Positions 56,959 to 64,000 of a DNA stretch of 64,000 bases are shown here, piece after piece. The stretch is from JAVVXB01 sp036651815. GTDB taxonomy: Bacteria; Bacillota; Clostridia; Christensenellales; CAG-138. How positions within the stretch are numbered: the stretch's first letter is position 1; every line of letters starts with the position of its first letter. The notes below the pieces were generated by a model. The model was not told the origin of the DNA and did no database searches. It saw only the letters and a list, made by a program, of their open reading frames with translations. The position numbers and the translations under genes were made by a program. The stretch is from NCBI GenBank assembly GCA_036651815.1, contig JAVVXB010000013.1:6792-70791 (forward strand), in the 5' to 3' direction.

Positions 56959-57996
56959 ATGAAACTATTCACCGATAAAGCAATCAAACAATTCTTCATT
57001 GCACTTTGTGTTGTGATAAGTATTTTTGTACTGTTATCACAGCTCATTATCTGGACTGCATATCGAAGGATTGCTTTTATATTGCTGATTCTATCACTAC
57101 TGGCGGCAGTAGGCATATTGGTTTTGTGTTTTCACTATTTTTGCAAGCAAAATAGAATGATAGGGACGGCAGCACGGCAAATGAATCTTTACTTAGCAGG
57201 AGATACCGGCGCGCGTATTGAGTGTGATGATGAGGGCGAATTGTATAAGCTGTTCCATGTAGTAAACACATTGGCAACGGTATTAAACGCACACGTCGAA
57301 AAAGAATTGCAAGCAAAGGAGTTTTTAAAAAGCACCATTGCGGACATTTCACATCAGCTAAAAACACCGCTTGCCGCTTTAAACATCTATAATGGCTTAC
57401 TGCAAGGCGAGGCGGATGCACTACCGGAAATCAAAGAATTTGTATTGTTATCAGAAAAAGAGCTTGATCGCATTGAAACGCTGGTGCAAAATTTGCTCAA
57501 AATTATAAAACTGGACGTAGGGTCGATTGTAATTAAAAAAACCTGTGAAAATCTTGCAGACATGATATGCGAGATCGAACTTTCTTTTGCATATCGGGCG
57601 AAGCAAGAGAAAAAAGAAATCGTCCTATCCGGTGCTGATGATATGACACTTTTTTGTGACCATGCTTGGATGATTGAAGCCATTAGCAATGTGGTGAAAA
57701 ATGCGCTTGACCATACGAAATCAAACGGACAAATTTTCATTGAATGGAAACAGTTTGCGACATTCACCGAAATTACAATAAAAGATGATGGAAACGGAAT
57801 TCACCCGGAGGATATTCACCATATTTTCAAGCGGTTTTATCGCAGTCGGTTTTCGCAAGATACCCAAGGAATTGGACTGGGCCTACCCCTTGCCAAAGCA
57901 ATGATTGAGGCACACGGGGGAACCATTACAGTAGATAGTATCTTAGGACAAGGCAGCACCTTTACCATTAGCATGCTAAGTCCTACAAAATTGTAA
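56959..57996 (+). CDS. sensor histidine kinase (VncS-like)
   Basis: Membrane kinase of 345 residues paired with the preceding regulator. Two membrane helices (about 11-31 and 38-60) are separated by only a few residues, so there is almost no extracellular sensor, as in intramembrane-sensing kinases. A HAMP-like linker follows. The H box is ADISHQLKTPLAAL with His132, and the ATP-binding motifs are NVVKNALDHT, DDGNGIHPEDI and GIGLGLPLAKA. GAGGTGCGAG precedes ATG at 56959. The lack of a sensor domain suggests the ABC transporter downstream may take part in signal detection. Confidence 0.9.
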   Translation: MKLFTDKAIKQFFIALCVVISIFVLLSQLIIWTAYRRIAFILLILSLLAAVGILVLCFHYFCKQNRMIGTAARQMNLYLAGDTGARIECDDEGELYKLFHVVNTLATVLNAHVEKELQAKEFLKSTIADISHQLKTPLAALNIYNGLLQGEADALPEIKEFVLLSEKELDRIETLVQNLLKIIKLDVGSIVIKKTCENLADMICEIELSFAYRAKQEKKEIVLSGADDMTLFCDHAWMIEAISNVVKNALDHTKSNGQIFIEWKQFATFTEITIKDDGNGIHPEDIHHIFKRFYRSRFSQDTQGIGLGLPLAKAMIEAHGGTITVDSILGQGSTFTISMLSPTKL

Positions 57997-58060
57997 GCTA
58001 CAATTCACTTGAGAGTAAGAAACGAATGCTATTCTATGGATTACAAGGAGGTGGTACCAC

Positions 58061-58744
58061 TTGAATTTATTAGAAATCAATGCTATTTGCAAAACCTATG
58101 GCGTGGGTGAAGCGGCCGTACACGCACTAAGCGATGTTACCTTTTCTGTTTCAAAAGGTGAATTTATTGCGGTTGTTGGCGAGTCCGGTTCCGGAAAAAG
58201 CACTCTGCTCAATATGATTGGTGCTCTTGATACGCCTACATCCGGCGAGATACTCGTCGACGGGAAAAACATTTTTACCATGAAAGACGAAAAACGCACC
58301 ATTTTTCGTCGTCGAAATATCGGTTTTATCTTTCAAGCTTTCAACCTCATTCCGGAATTAAATGTCGAACAAAACATTATCTTTCCGCTGCTGTTGGATT
58401 ATCAAAAGCCCGATGCGGAATATCTGGAGGAAATTTTAACGGTTCTCAATTTGAAAGAACGGCGGCATCATCTGCCACGCCAATTGTCCGGCGGTCAACA
58501 ACAGCGTGTCGCGATTGGCAGAGCCTTGATTACCCGCCCCACGCTTATCTTAGCCGATGAACCTACCGGAAACCTCGACACACAAAACAGCAACGAAGTG
58601 ATTGTTCTGCTTAAAAAAGCGTCTAAAAGCTACGCGCAAACCATTCTCATGATCACGCATAACCGCAGCATCGCTTCCACAGCCGACCGTGTACTGCAAG
58701 TATCGGATGGCGTGATGACCGATTTGGGGAGGTGCAATGAATGA
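58061..58744 (+). CDS. ABC transporter ATPase, MacB/LolD type
   Basis: ATP-binding subunit of 227 residues for an FtsX-like permease. Walker A is GESGSGKST (about 39-47), the signature is LSGGQQQRVAIGRAL near 143-157, and Walker B is LILADEPTGNLDT near 163-175. The start is TTG at 58061, eight bases after AAGGAGGTGG. It overlaps the permease gene by 4 bases. Members of this class export or expel peptides and antibiotics or transmit mechanical force; here the neighbouring two-component system points to peptide-antibiotic response. Confidence 0.93.
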   Translation: MNLLEINAICKTYGVGEAAVHALSDVTFSVSKGEFIAVVGESGSGKSTLLNMIGALDTPTSGEILVDGKNIFTMKDEKRTIFRRRNIGFIFQAFNLIPELNVEQNIIFPLLLDYQKPDAEYLEEILTVLNLKERRHHLPRQLSGGQQQRVAIGRALITRPTLILADEPTGNLDTQNSNEVIVLLKKASKSYAQTILMITHNRSIASTADRVLQVSDGVMTDLGRCNE

Positions 58745-60543
58745 AAAGCTATCTGAGCCTGATTCCCATTTCGGCAAAAGTCCATAAACGACAAAACCGC
58801 ATGACGCTCCTGTGTATCATTTTTGCTGTTTTTTTGGTAACGGCTATTTTCAGTATGGCAGATATGGGCGTTAGAATGGAGAAAGCCAGATTACTTGGCA
58901 AGCATGGCAGCTTGGCACTGCAAGGCATGAACAGCAATGCAACCGTACAGACACTATATTTTACAGCTGCGGTATTATTTATGCTGATACTGATTGCCGG
59001 GGTGCTGATGATTTCAAGCAGCATCAACAGCAATGTTGCCCAAAGAACCAAATTTTTCGGCATGATGCGCTGCATAGGAATGAGCAAGCAACAAATCATC
59101 CGTTTTGTAAGGCTGGAGGCGCTTCACTGGTGCAAAACGGCTGTCCCCATTGGTGTCCTGCTTGGAATTGTCATCACATGGGGATTGTGCGCAGCATTAC
59201 AGTTCTTTGTGGGTGGGGAGTTCGCTGAAATCCCCCTTTTTCAAATGAGCATCATTGGGATTGCCAGCGGTATCCTTGCCGGCGTATTTACGGTACTCAT
59301 TGCCGCTAGTTCTCCTGCAAAACGAGCCGCAAAGGTATCGCCTATCGCCGCAGTGTTGGGCAATTCGGGAAATACCAAAAATGAAAATGGCAGAGTGAAT
59401 ACCCGCCTCTTGAAAATTGAAACGGCACTTGGCATGCATCATGCCATATCGGAAAAGAAAAATTTGTTATTGATGACAAGCTCATTCGCATTGAGCATTA
59501 TTTTGTTTTTAAGCTTTTCAGTTTTTATAGAATTGATTGGCTATCTGATGCCGCAATCGTCAAATACCGCTGACATCAGCATTTCAAGTAACGATAGCTC
59601 CAATTCTATAGACAGTGGGCTGCTTAATGAAATAGGCAGTATGAATGGGGTAAAGCGTGTTTTTGGCCGCAGGAGTTGCCTCGGTATTCCGGCAGAAGTA
59701 AATCAGCAGTCAAATACGATTGATATGATTTCCTACGACGAATTTGATTTGGATTGTCTTGTAAAAGATAGTCAGCTTAAAAATGGCAGTGATATTTCAA
59801 AAGTGTATGGAGACAGCAACGCTGTGCTTACTATCGGTGACAAAAACAGCCCCATAAAGATGGGCGATAAGATGGAGATAGGTGCTGAAACACTTGAAAT
59901 TGCAGGGCTATTAAAATTTAACCCCTTCAGCAGTGACGGCAGAACAAATGGGGAAATAACGCTCATTACGTCTGGAGAAACCTTTGCACGGCTGACCGGA
60001 ATCACGGATTATTCTCTTGTTTTGATACAAACAACAAAAGATGCCACGGACAAGGACGTGGCGTCAATGCGCAATATGATAGGTGAAAACAATGTATTGA
60101 ACGATAGGCGTGACCAACGCACCACCGGTACCTACACTGCTTTTTCGCTGTGTGTATATGGCTTTTTAGTAATCATCACGTTGGTGACTGTGCTCAATAT
60201 TATGAACAGCATCTCCATGAGTGTTTCCGCAAGGCTCAAGCAATACGGCGCAATGCGTGCCGTCGGCATGGACGAACATCAGCTTACCAAAATGATAGCC
60301 GCCGAAGCGGGTACATATGCCTTCATAGGCTGCCTTGTCGGCTGCGCAGTTGGCCTGCTGATGAGCAAGCTGTTATACGACACGCTGATTACCGCTCATT
60401 ACAGCTACGCGACTTGGTGTGTGCCGATTGCCCCGCTCATGATGATACTTCTGTTTGTGGTTGTTGCAACCGTTGTCGCAGTCTATGCGCCGTCAAAGCG
60501 GATTCGGAATATATCTGTGGTAGAAACGATAAATGATTTGTAA
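58741..60543 (+). CDS. FtsX-family ABC permease (antimicrobial-peptide type)
   Basis: Membrane subunit of 600 residues. The topology is four helices in the first half (about 25, 80, 135 and 175), a helix near 250, a large extracellular domain (about 270-460), and three helices at the end (470-495, 525-545, 565-585). Two FtsX domains carry the motifs KFFGMMRCIGMSKQQI and KQYGAMRAVGMDEHQL, typical coupling-helix regions. It overlaps the ATPase gene (ATGA) and ends the four-gene cassette before a strong terminator. The substrate is not known. Confidence 0.88.
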   Translation: MKSYLSLIPISAKVHKRQNRMTLLCIIFAVFLVTAIFSMADMGVRMEKARLLGKHGSLALQGMNSNATVQTLYFTAAVLFMLILIAGVLMISSSINSNVAQRTKFFGMMRCIGMSKQQIIRFVRLEALHWCKTAVPIGVLLGIVITWGLCAALQFFVGGEFAEIPLFQMSIIGIASGILAGVFTVLIAASSPAKRAAKVSPIAAVLGNSGNTKNENGRVNTRLLKIETALGMHHAISEKKNLLLMTSSFALSIILFLSFSVFIELIGYLMPQSSNTADISISSNDSSNSIDSGLLNEIGSMNGVKRVFGRRSCLGIPAEVNQQSNTIDMISYDEFDLDCLVKDSQLKNGSDISKVYGDSNAVLTIGDKNSPIKMGDKMEIGAETLEIAGLLKFNPFSSDGRTNGEITLITSGETFARLTGITDYSLVLIQTTKDATDKDVASMRNMIGENNVLNDRRDQRTTGTYTAFSLCVYGFLVIITLVTVLNIMNSISMSVSARLKQYGAMRAVGMDEHQLTKMIAAEAGTYAFIGCLVGCAVGLLMSKLLYDTLITAHYSYATWCVPIAPLMMILLFVVVATVVAVYAPSKRIRNISVVETINDL

Positions 60544-60577
60544 CGAAAGAATTGTGCCAATCAACAAAGCTAAACGA

Positions 60578-60615
60578 CTAATTTGAAACTCATAATTTCA
60601 AATTAGCTGTTTTTT
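60578..60615 (+). terminator. Rho-independent terminator of the ABC cassette
   Basis: An 11-bp perfect stem CTAATTTGAAA / TTTCAAATTAG with a 7-base loop is followed by CTG and six Ts. It lies 35 bases after the permease stop codon. Confidence 0.85.
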
Positions 60616-60722
60616 CAAGTGTACAGAAAGGATAGACCCGCCCCTGATCTGCCCCCCTATAATTGGACCAGTTTGAATGTTAGTAAAGAGATGATAAAAC
60701 GACTAACAAAGAAGCTGGGAAA

Positions 60723-61211
60723 ATGGCAAGGAAACAGTACACAACAGAGCAGATCATCGTAACCTTACGGAAGGTTGAATGATTGTGTGCTAGGGCAATA
60801 CCATACCGGAGGCCTGTCGGCAATGCGAAATACTGGAACAAACGTATTGCCGGCGCAATCATGGTGTCATTGAGGTTTTGTCCGACCTGATCCTGCTGCA
60901 CGGAGCCACTGTTTATCTTAAAAGTGACAATGGCAGTGAGTTTACAGCAAATACGATACAAAAATGGCTCGGGGGGATATTGCATTACAATAGCCTACAT
61001 TGAGCCCGGAAGCCCATGGGAAAACAGATATATTGAAAGCTTCAATTCTCGGATGAGGGATGAATTTCCAAATGGAGAGCTGTTTGCAAACATGTATGAG
61101 GTACGAGTTCTGACGGAGCGTTGGGTACGTTATTATAACCAAATGCGGCCACATGACAGTTTGGGTGGCAGGCCGCCTGCCCTGCAGCCGATGATCCCTT
61201 TAACCGCTTGA
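60723..61211 (+). pseudogene. gutted IS3-family element (orfA start fused to orfB end)
   Basis: The start MARKQYTTEQIIVTLRKVE is the N-terminus of an IS3-family OrfA and is followed by a stop. After a few frame changes the sequence jumps to the OrfB integrase core: TVYLKSDNGSEFTANTIQKW with the second catalytic Asp, then IEPGSPWENRYIESFNSRMR with the catalytic Glu, and RYYNQMRPHDSLGGRPPA at the end. The middle of the element is deleted and a frameshift separates the two orfB blocks. It cannot transpose by itself. It follows the ABC cassette directly. Confidence 0.85.
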
Positions 61212-61557
61212 AGCAGGATATCTGCTCCGCCTTACCGAGTCAAGGGGTTCACAAGCGGCTCCGCCGCCCTTGACACCGTAATGCCGAGCGGATAAGCAGG
61301 TAACAAGTGGTTTCAGGATTGCTGTTTTACGAACATCCAGGTTGGACAGGTTGAGGGGGTGACACCACTAAACTCGCCATAATATCATCCTCCATTTGCT
61401 GTAGTCCTACTACGCACTCCACATGGTGCGAGTTGATGGGAAGTACATCAAATAGTGTGCCTTGCTCTTTGTCCGTTTATGGGAACATATCCACTACATT
61501 TTAGCAGTGTTAGGAAACATATCAACTTCACATTATGCTCAATTTGCGTGGTTACAA
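61212..61557. other. intergenic remnant with a large hairpin
   Basis: No gene is recognised in these 346 bases. A hairpin at 61239-61274 pairs GTCAAGGG with CCCTTGAC and has an inner GCGG/CCGC stem. There is no T-run. The stretch probably contains the right flank of the IS3 remnant. Confidence 0.45.
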
Positions 61558-62499
61558 CTACAGCGATTGAAAATGCAGATGCAAGCTACCAAGCTTTACA
61601 AGTATCAGTTTTAATAGTTTTGCGGGCTGCACAGATAAGATGTTTTCACCATATCCAAGAAAATAGCTTGCGATAAAGTTTTCCTCCCCTTGATTGTAAA
61701 AACCACGAATGAAATATTGCCCATTTTCATAATCAATTCGCATAGAGGGATAATGCTCCTTATGAAATAAGTCTGCGCCTTTGCTTGATACCAAAACTTC
61801 AAAATCCGTTGCAGTAGAGATTCTATACAGCATAGCGGGAGATTTTATAAATTCCGCAAACGCTTTTGGTTTGTATTTACAGTTCTCCTTCAAGGAAATC
61901 ACTTTATCACATCGTAACACTTGCGTGCGCTCTGTTTCAAAATTATAGCCTGTAGCATACCATTGGCCGAAAGTTGCAGAAATATCAAAAAACTGCATAG
62001 CATAGCAACATGAATTTTCTTTTTTTAGATAGGTCACTTCGCAAACTTTTTCCTCTATAGCAGACTGCAAAATTTCCTTCAAAAAATCACAATGATTAGT
62101 TTGGGAAACAGAGCCAAAACGAAATACTTTTTCTGTCTTTCGGAGCATCTCAATTTTCTCAGGAGCAAGGCAGTTTTCAAATTTCTGCTTTAGCTTTTCC
62201 ACACTTAAATGAAATGGTGTAACTTCATAATCCATTAATGTAAGCATAGAGAAATAGAGTGCAAACACCTCATCAAGGTTAAATATAATGGGAGATAACA
62301 GCCTGTTTTGAAGAATGCCATAGCATCCATTCCTGCCAAGCTGCGAGTAGATTGGCATTCCAATTTTTTCCAATGATTGTATGTCTCTGAGTGCTGTGCT
62401 TTTTGACAGTGCGTATCTGTCCATTATATCTTTTAGATTAAACATATTTTTATCATTCAGATATAGCATCATGTCATTTAGGCGTTCTGATTTATTCAA
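61558..62499 (-). CDS. WYL-domain transcriptional regulator (YafY-like)
   Basis: Predicted regulator of 313 residues. Residues 5-60 form a DeoR-type winged helix (LKDIMDRYALSKSTALRDIQSLEKIGMPI, in parts), and about 145-225 form the WYL ligand-sensing domain, where the signature is read as GQWYATGYN. The C-terminal WCX-like region covers 230-313. It diverges from the peptidase-E-like gene, and an inverted repeat between them is a likely operator. The gene is AT-rich compared with the housekeeping part of the window. Confidence 0.88.
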   Translation of the reverse strand: MNKSERLNDMMLYLNDKNMFNLKDIMDRYALSKSTALRDIQSLEKIGMPIYSQLGRNGCYGILQNRLLSPIIFNLDEVFALYFSMLTLMDYEVTPFHLSVEKLKQKFENCLAPEKIEMLRKTEKVFRFGSVSQTNHCDFLKEILQSAIEEKVCEVTYLKKENSCCYAMQFFDISATFGQWYATGYNFETERTQVLRCDKVISLKENCKYKPKAFAEFIKSPAMLYRISTATDFEVLVSSKGADLFHKEHYPSMRIDYENGQYFIRGFYNQGEENFIASYFLGYGENILSVQPAKLLKLILVKLGSLHLHFQSL

Positions 62500-62528
62500 A
62501 CAATCTCACCTTGCAGTTATATTATCAT

Positions 62529-62573
62529 AAAAAGGTATCACAATATGACACCTTTTTTATAGTATACTATAAC
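62529..62573 (+). promoter_or_regulatory. inverted-repeat operator and promoter before the S51 gene
   Basis: AAAAAGGTATCA (62529-62540) and TGACACCTTTTT (62546-62557) are inverted repeats matching at 11 of 12 bases around CAATA. The right arm overlaps a candidate -35 (ATGACA, 62545-62550), followed after 17 bases by TATAAC (62568-62573). The layout suits repression or activation by the divergent WYL regulator. Confidence 0.6.
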
Positions 62574-62604
62574 TATACTGAAATGAAAAGGAGAAAACCC
62601 CATA

Positions 62605-63219
62605 ATGAAAAAAATGTTTTTGACATCATCTTTTAAGGACACAGCAAATATATTTGCAAACTTTGAACCGGATTTGAAGGGTAAAACGGTTACCTTTATT
62701 CCTACCGCAAGCGTGGTGGAGAAGGTTGTGTTTTATGTGAATTCAGGCAGAAAGACACTTGAAAAATTAGGGCTTATCGTAGACATTCTCGAAGTATCTA
62801 CCGCCACCGCAGATGAAATGCAGGAAAAACTTACCAGAAACGATTTTATCTATGTCACAGGTGGAAACACCTTCTTCTTGCTGCAAGAATTAAAAAGAAC
62901 AGGGGCAGATAAAATGATTGCCACGGAAGTGAATAACGGCAAGCTTTACATTGGCGAATCGGCCGGAGCAATGGTTGTATCAGCAAATATTGAATATGCA
63001 AAAGCAATGGATAGCGTGAAAAAAGCTCCGAACCTGATTGAATATGACGCCTTGGGATTGGTGGAGTTTTATCCGGTGCCGCATTATGGAAGCGCACCTT
63101 TTAAGAAAGTGGTGCAAAACATGATTGACACCCACTCACATATGCTAAAATTAATCCCCATCAGCAATCATGATGCAATTTTAGTTCAAAATGATGAAGT
63201 GAAAATTGAAAGGAGCTAA
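62605..63219 (+). CDS. peptidase S51 (peptidase E-like) family protein
   Basis: A 204-residue protein of the class-I glutamine-amidotransferase-like fold, related to dipeptidase E. FIYVTGGNTFFLLQEL (about 79-94) and the nucleophile elbow GESAGAMV (about 114-121, Ser116) are typical, and FYPVPHYGSAPF supplies a conserved His. AAAAGGAG precedes ATG at 62605. In the family it cleaves Asp-X dipeptides, but many homologues are uncharacterised. It is divergent from and probably controlled by the WYL regulator. Confidence 0.85.
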   Translation: MKKMFLTSSFKDTANIFANFEPDLKGKTVTFIPTASVVEKVVFYVNSGRKTLEKLGLIVDILEVSTATADEMQEKLTRNDFIYVTGGNTFFLLQELKRTGADKMIATEVNNGKLYIGESAGAMVVSANIEYAKAMDSVKKAPNLIEYDALGLVEFYPVPHYGSAPFKKVVQNMIDTHSHMLKLIPISNHDAILVQNDEVKIERS

Positions 63220-63240
63220 TTGCAAAAATCTTTAAAACAA

Positions 63241-63276
63241 GCCAATCCACGAATCGTGAAAAGTTCGTGGATTGGC
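63241..63276. terminator. hairpin terminator between convergent genes
   Basis: A perfect 13-bp stem GCCAATCCACGAA / TTCGTGGATTGGC closes a 10-base loop. On the minus strand it is followed by a T-rich run, so it should end the acetyltransferase transcript. It also lies 22 bases past the S51 gene stop. Confidence 0.75.
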
Positions 63277-63370
63277 TAGTTATGTGGATTATTTTGATGC
63301 CCTCGAAATGGTGGAAATTTGTGCAACGCCCAGTTCAATGCTCATAATCTCCCCATCAAATTGGAATTTG

Positions 63371-63835
63371 TCACAAACTGATCTCACAATAACGGCATAT
63401 ATAATGCTCGCCACGGTATTCTTCTTCGTCTATAACATCGGTCAGATGCATCCCGCACTTTTCCATTACACGGCTGCTAACCGTATTTTCCGCAAAGAAG
63501 CCAGCGGTCACTTTGTAAAATCCCATTTCACGAAGTTCGCAAATGATCGCTCGCACAGCCTCTGTTGCGTACCCATGCCCCTGATAATCAGGATGAATAA
63601 CATATCCAATTTCAATTTCTTCGTCTTTCACCCCGCAGTCGTTGACAAAACCAATGAGTTTTCCATCTAAATAGATCCCATATTCAAGGTGCTTTGTATT
63701 TTCTTCTTGGCTGAAAGAAATCAGTTTTTTTGCAATGCTTTCCATCTGCTCAAGAGATTCAAACTTCGGAATCATAAAAGTCTTCGTGATTTTGGGATTT
63801 ATAAGCAGATCTACCAGCCCGTCCACATCCTCCAA
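63371..63835 (-). CDS. GNAT-family N-acetyltransferase, start codon unclear
   Basis: Acetyl-CoA dependent acetyltransferase, RimJ/RimL-like, with 154 residues from TTG at 63835. IEIGYVIHPDYQGHGYATEA (split at about 75-94) is the acetyl-CoA binding motif region, and ENTVSSRVMEKCGM near 115-128 is also typical. Homologous sequence continues upstream as IKTERLTIKPYALE, the usual first strand of the family, yet no ATG, GTG or TTG precedes it in frame. Either an AUU codon is used or the start has been lost. The substrate is unknown. Confidence 0.75.
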   Translation of the reverse strand: MEDVDGLVDLLINPKITKTFMIPKFESLEQMESIAKKLISFSQEENTKHLEYGIYLDGKLIGFVNDCGVKDEEIEIGYVIHPDYQGHGYATEAVRAIICELREMGFYKVTAGFFAENTVSSRVMEKCGMHLTDVIDEEEYRGEHYICRYCEISL

Positions 63836-63870
63836 AGCATATGGCTTTATGGTTAGTCTTTCTGTTTTAA

Positions 63871-63999
63871 TTAATGCTTTTTTCTTAATTGGTAATGAAC
63901 ATCAACACCATTGTATCCGCATTCCGCAAGAGTTCTATTTTGCGTCCAGTTAATATCCTGATCTCCTGATTTTCCCATACCTGTGTAATGAAGAATTCC
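63871..63999 (-). CDS. C-terminal end of a gene leaving the window
   Basis: Forty-two codons of an open frame on the minus strand end at TAA (63871-63873). The fragment has LHYTGMGKSGDQDINWTQN and TLAECGYNGVDVH. This resembles the YTGxGxxGDQ plus QNxTLAES pattern of SRA/HNH or DUF3427-type proteins linked to restriction, but the fragment is too short for a firm call. It ends just where the acetyltransferase homology begins. Confidence 0.5.
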   Translation of the reverse strand, partial: GILHYTGMGKSGDQDINWTQNRTLAECGYNGVDVHYQLRKKH

Positions 64000-64000
64000 T

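Overview
The window looks like chromosomal DNA of an endospore-forming member of the Clostridia (Bacillota). It carries early and compartment-specific sporulation genes (spoIIE, spoIIGA-sigE, sigG, yabP-yabQ, yqfC-yqfD), a Firmicutes-type large SRP RNA with an Alu domain, a nine-gene V-type ATPase operon, the iron-sulfur two-subunit serine dehydratase, LL-diaminopimelate aminotransferase and a phosphofructokinase with pyrophosphate-type active-site residues. Together these suggest an anaerobic, fermentative, diderm-free lifestyle. One run of ten Ns (40413-40422) shows this is a scaffolded draft assembly.

Layout. 1-1469 (minus): end of an iron/siderophore/cobalamin-type ABC importer. 1492-3459: an IclR regulator and an HSL-type esterase, with spaced direct repeats in front of the regulator. 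3460-6157 is gene-poor, with an unknown membrane protein and a YccF protein. 6158-8119 (minus): yabP, yabQ, divIC and ppx. 8381-25527 is a long plus-strand run: rho, rpmE, then yqhQ-prmC-capA-prfA-sua5-rpiB-upp and the V-ATPase genes F-I-K-E-C-G-A-B-D, many joined by 4-base stop/start overlaps. 25524-28488: a QueG-like Fe-S protein, SRP RNA and sdaAB-sdaAA. 28807-31783 (minus): pfk, tmk and dapL. 32026-44123 is the sporulation and housekeeping block: spoIIE, spoIIGA, sigE, an inverted sigG, yqfC, yqfD, phoH, yqfF (crossing the N gap), ybeY, cdd, era, yqzL and recO.

From 44217 the window becomes accessory. It holds a lipoprotein L,D-transpeptidase with a Gly-Thr repeat tail, an M23 peptidase with half a dockerin repeat, a decayed DDE transposase, a GT39-type glycosyltransferase, a phosphohexomutase plus GDP-mannose pyrophosphorylase pair, a decayed pRiA4b-like gene, thiN and corA. 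From about 55450 to the right end the DNA looks AT-richer and mobile. A 406-bp internally deleted IS5-type element with intact terminal repeats lies before a two-component system and ABC exporter cassette (56264-60543), and a gutted IS3-family copy follows it. A WYL regulator divergent from a peptidase-E-like gene, a GNAT acetyltransferase with no normal start codon, and the tail of a gene leaving the window complete the region.

The points most worth checking are the D104/K124 pair in the phosphofructokinase, the sodium-ligand set in the V-ATPase c-ring subunit, the prion-like insert in Rho, the inversion of sigG together with its own near-consensus forespore promoter, the 137-base sigE/spoIIGA overlap, the Cys-less RpiB homologue, and the mobile remnants. 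I did not find a convincing new multi-gene defence or metabolic system.
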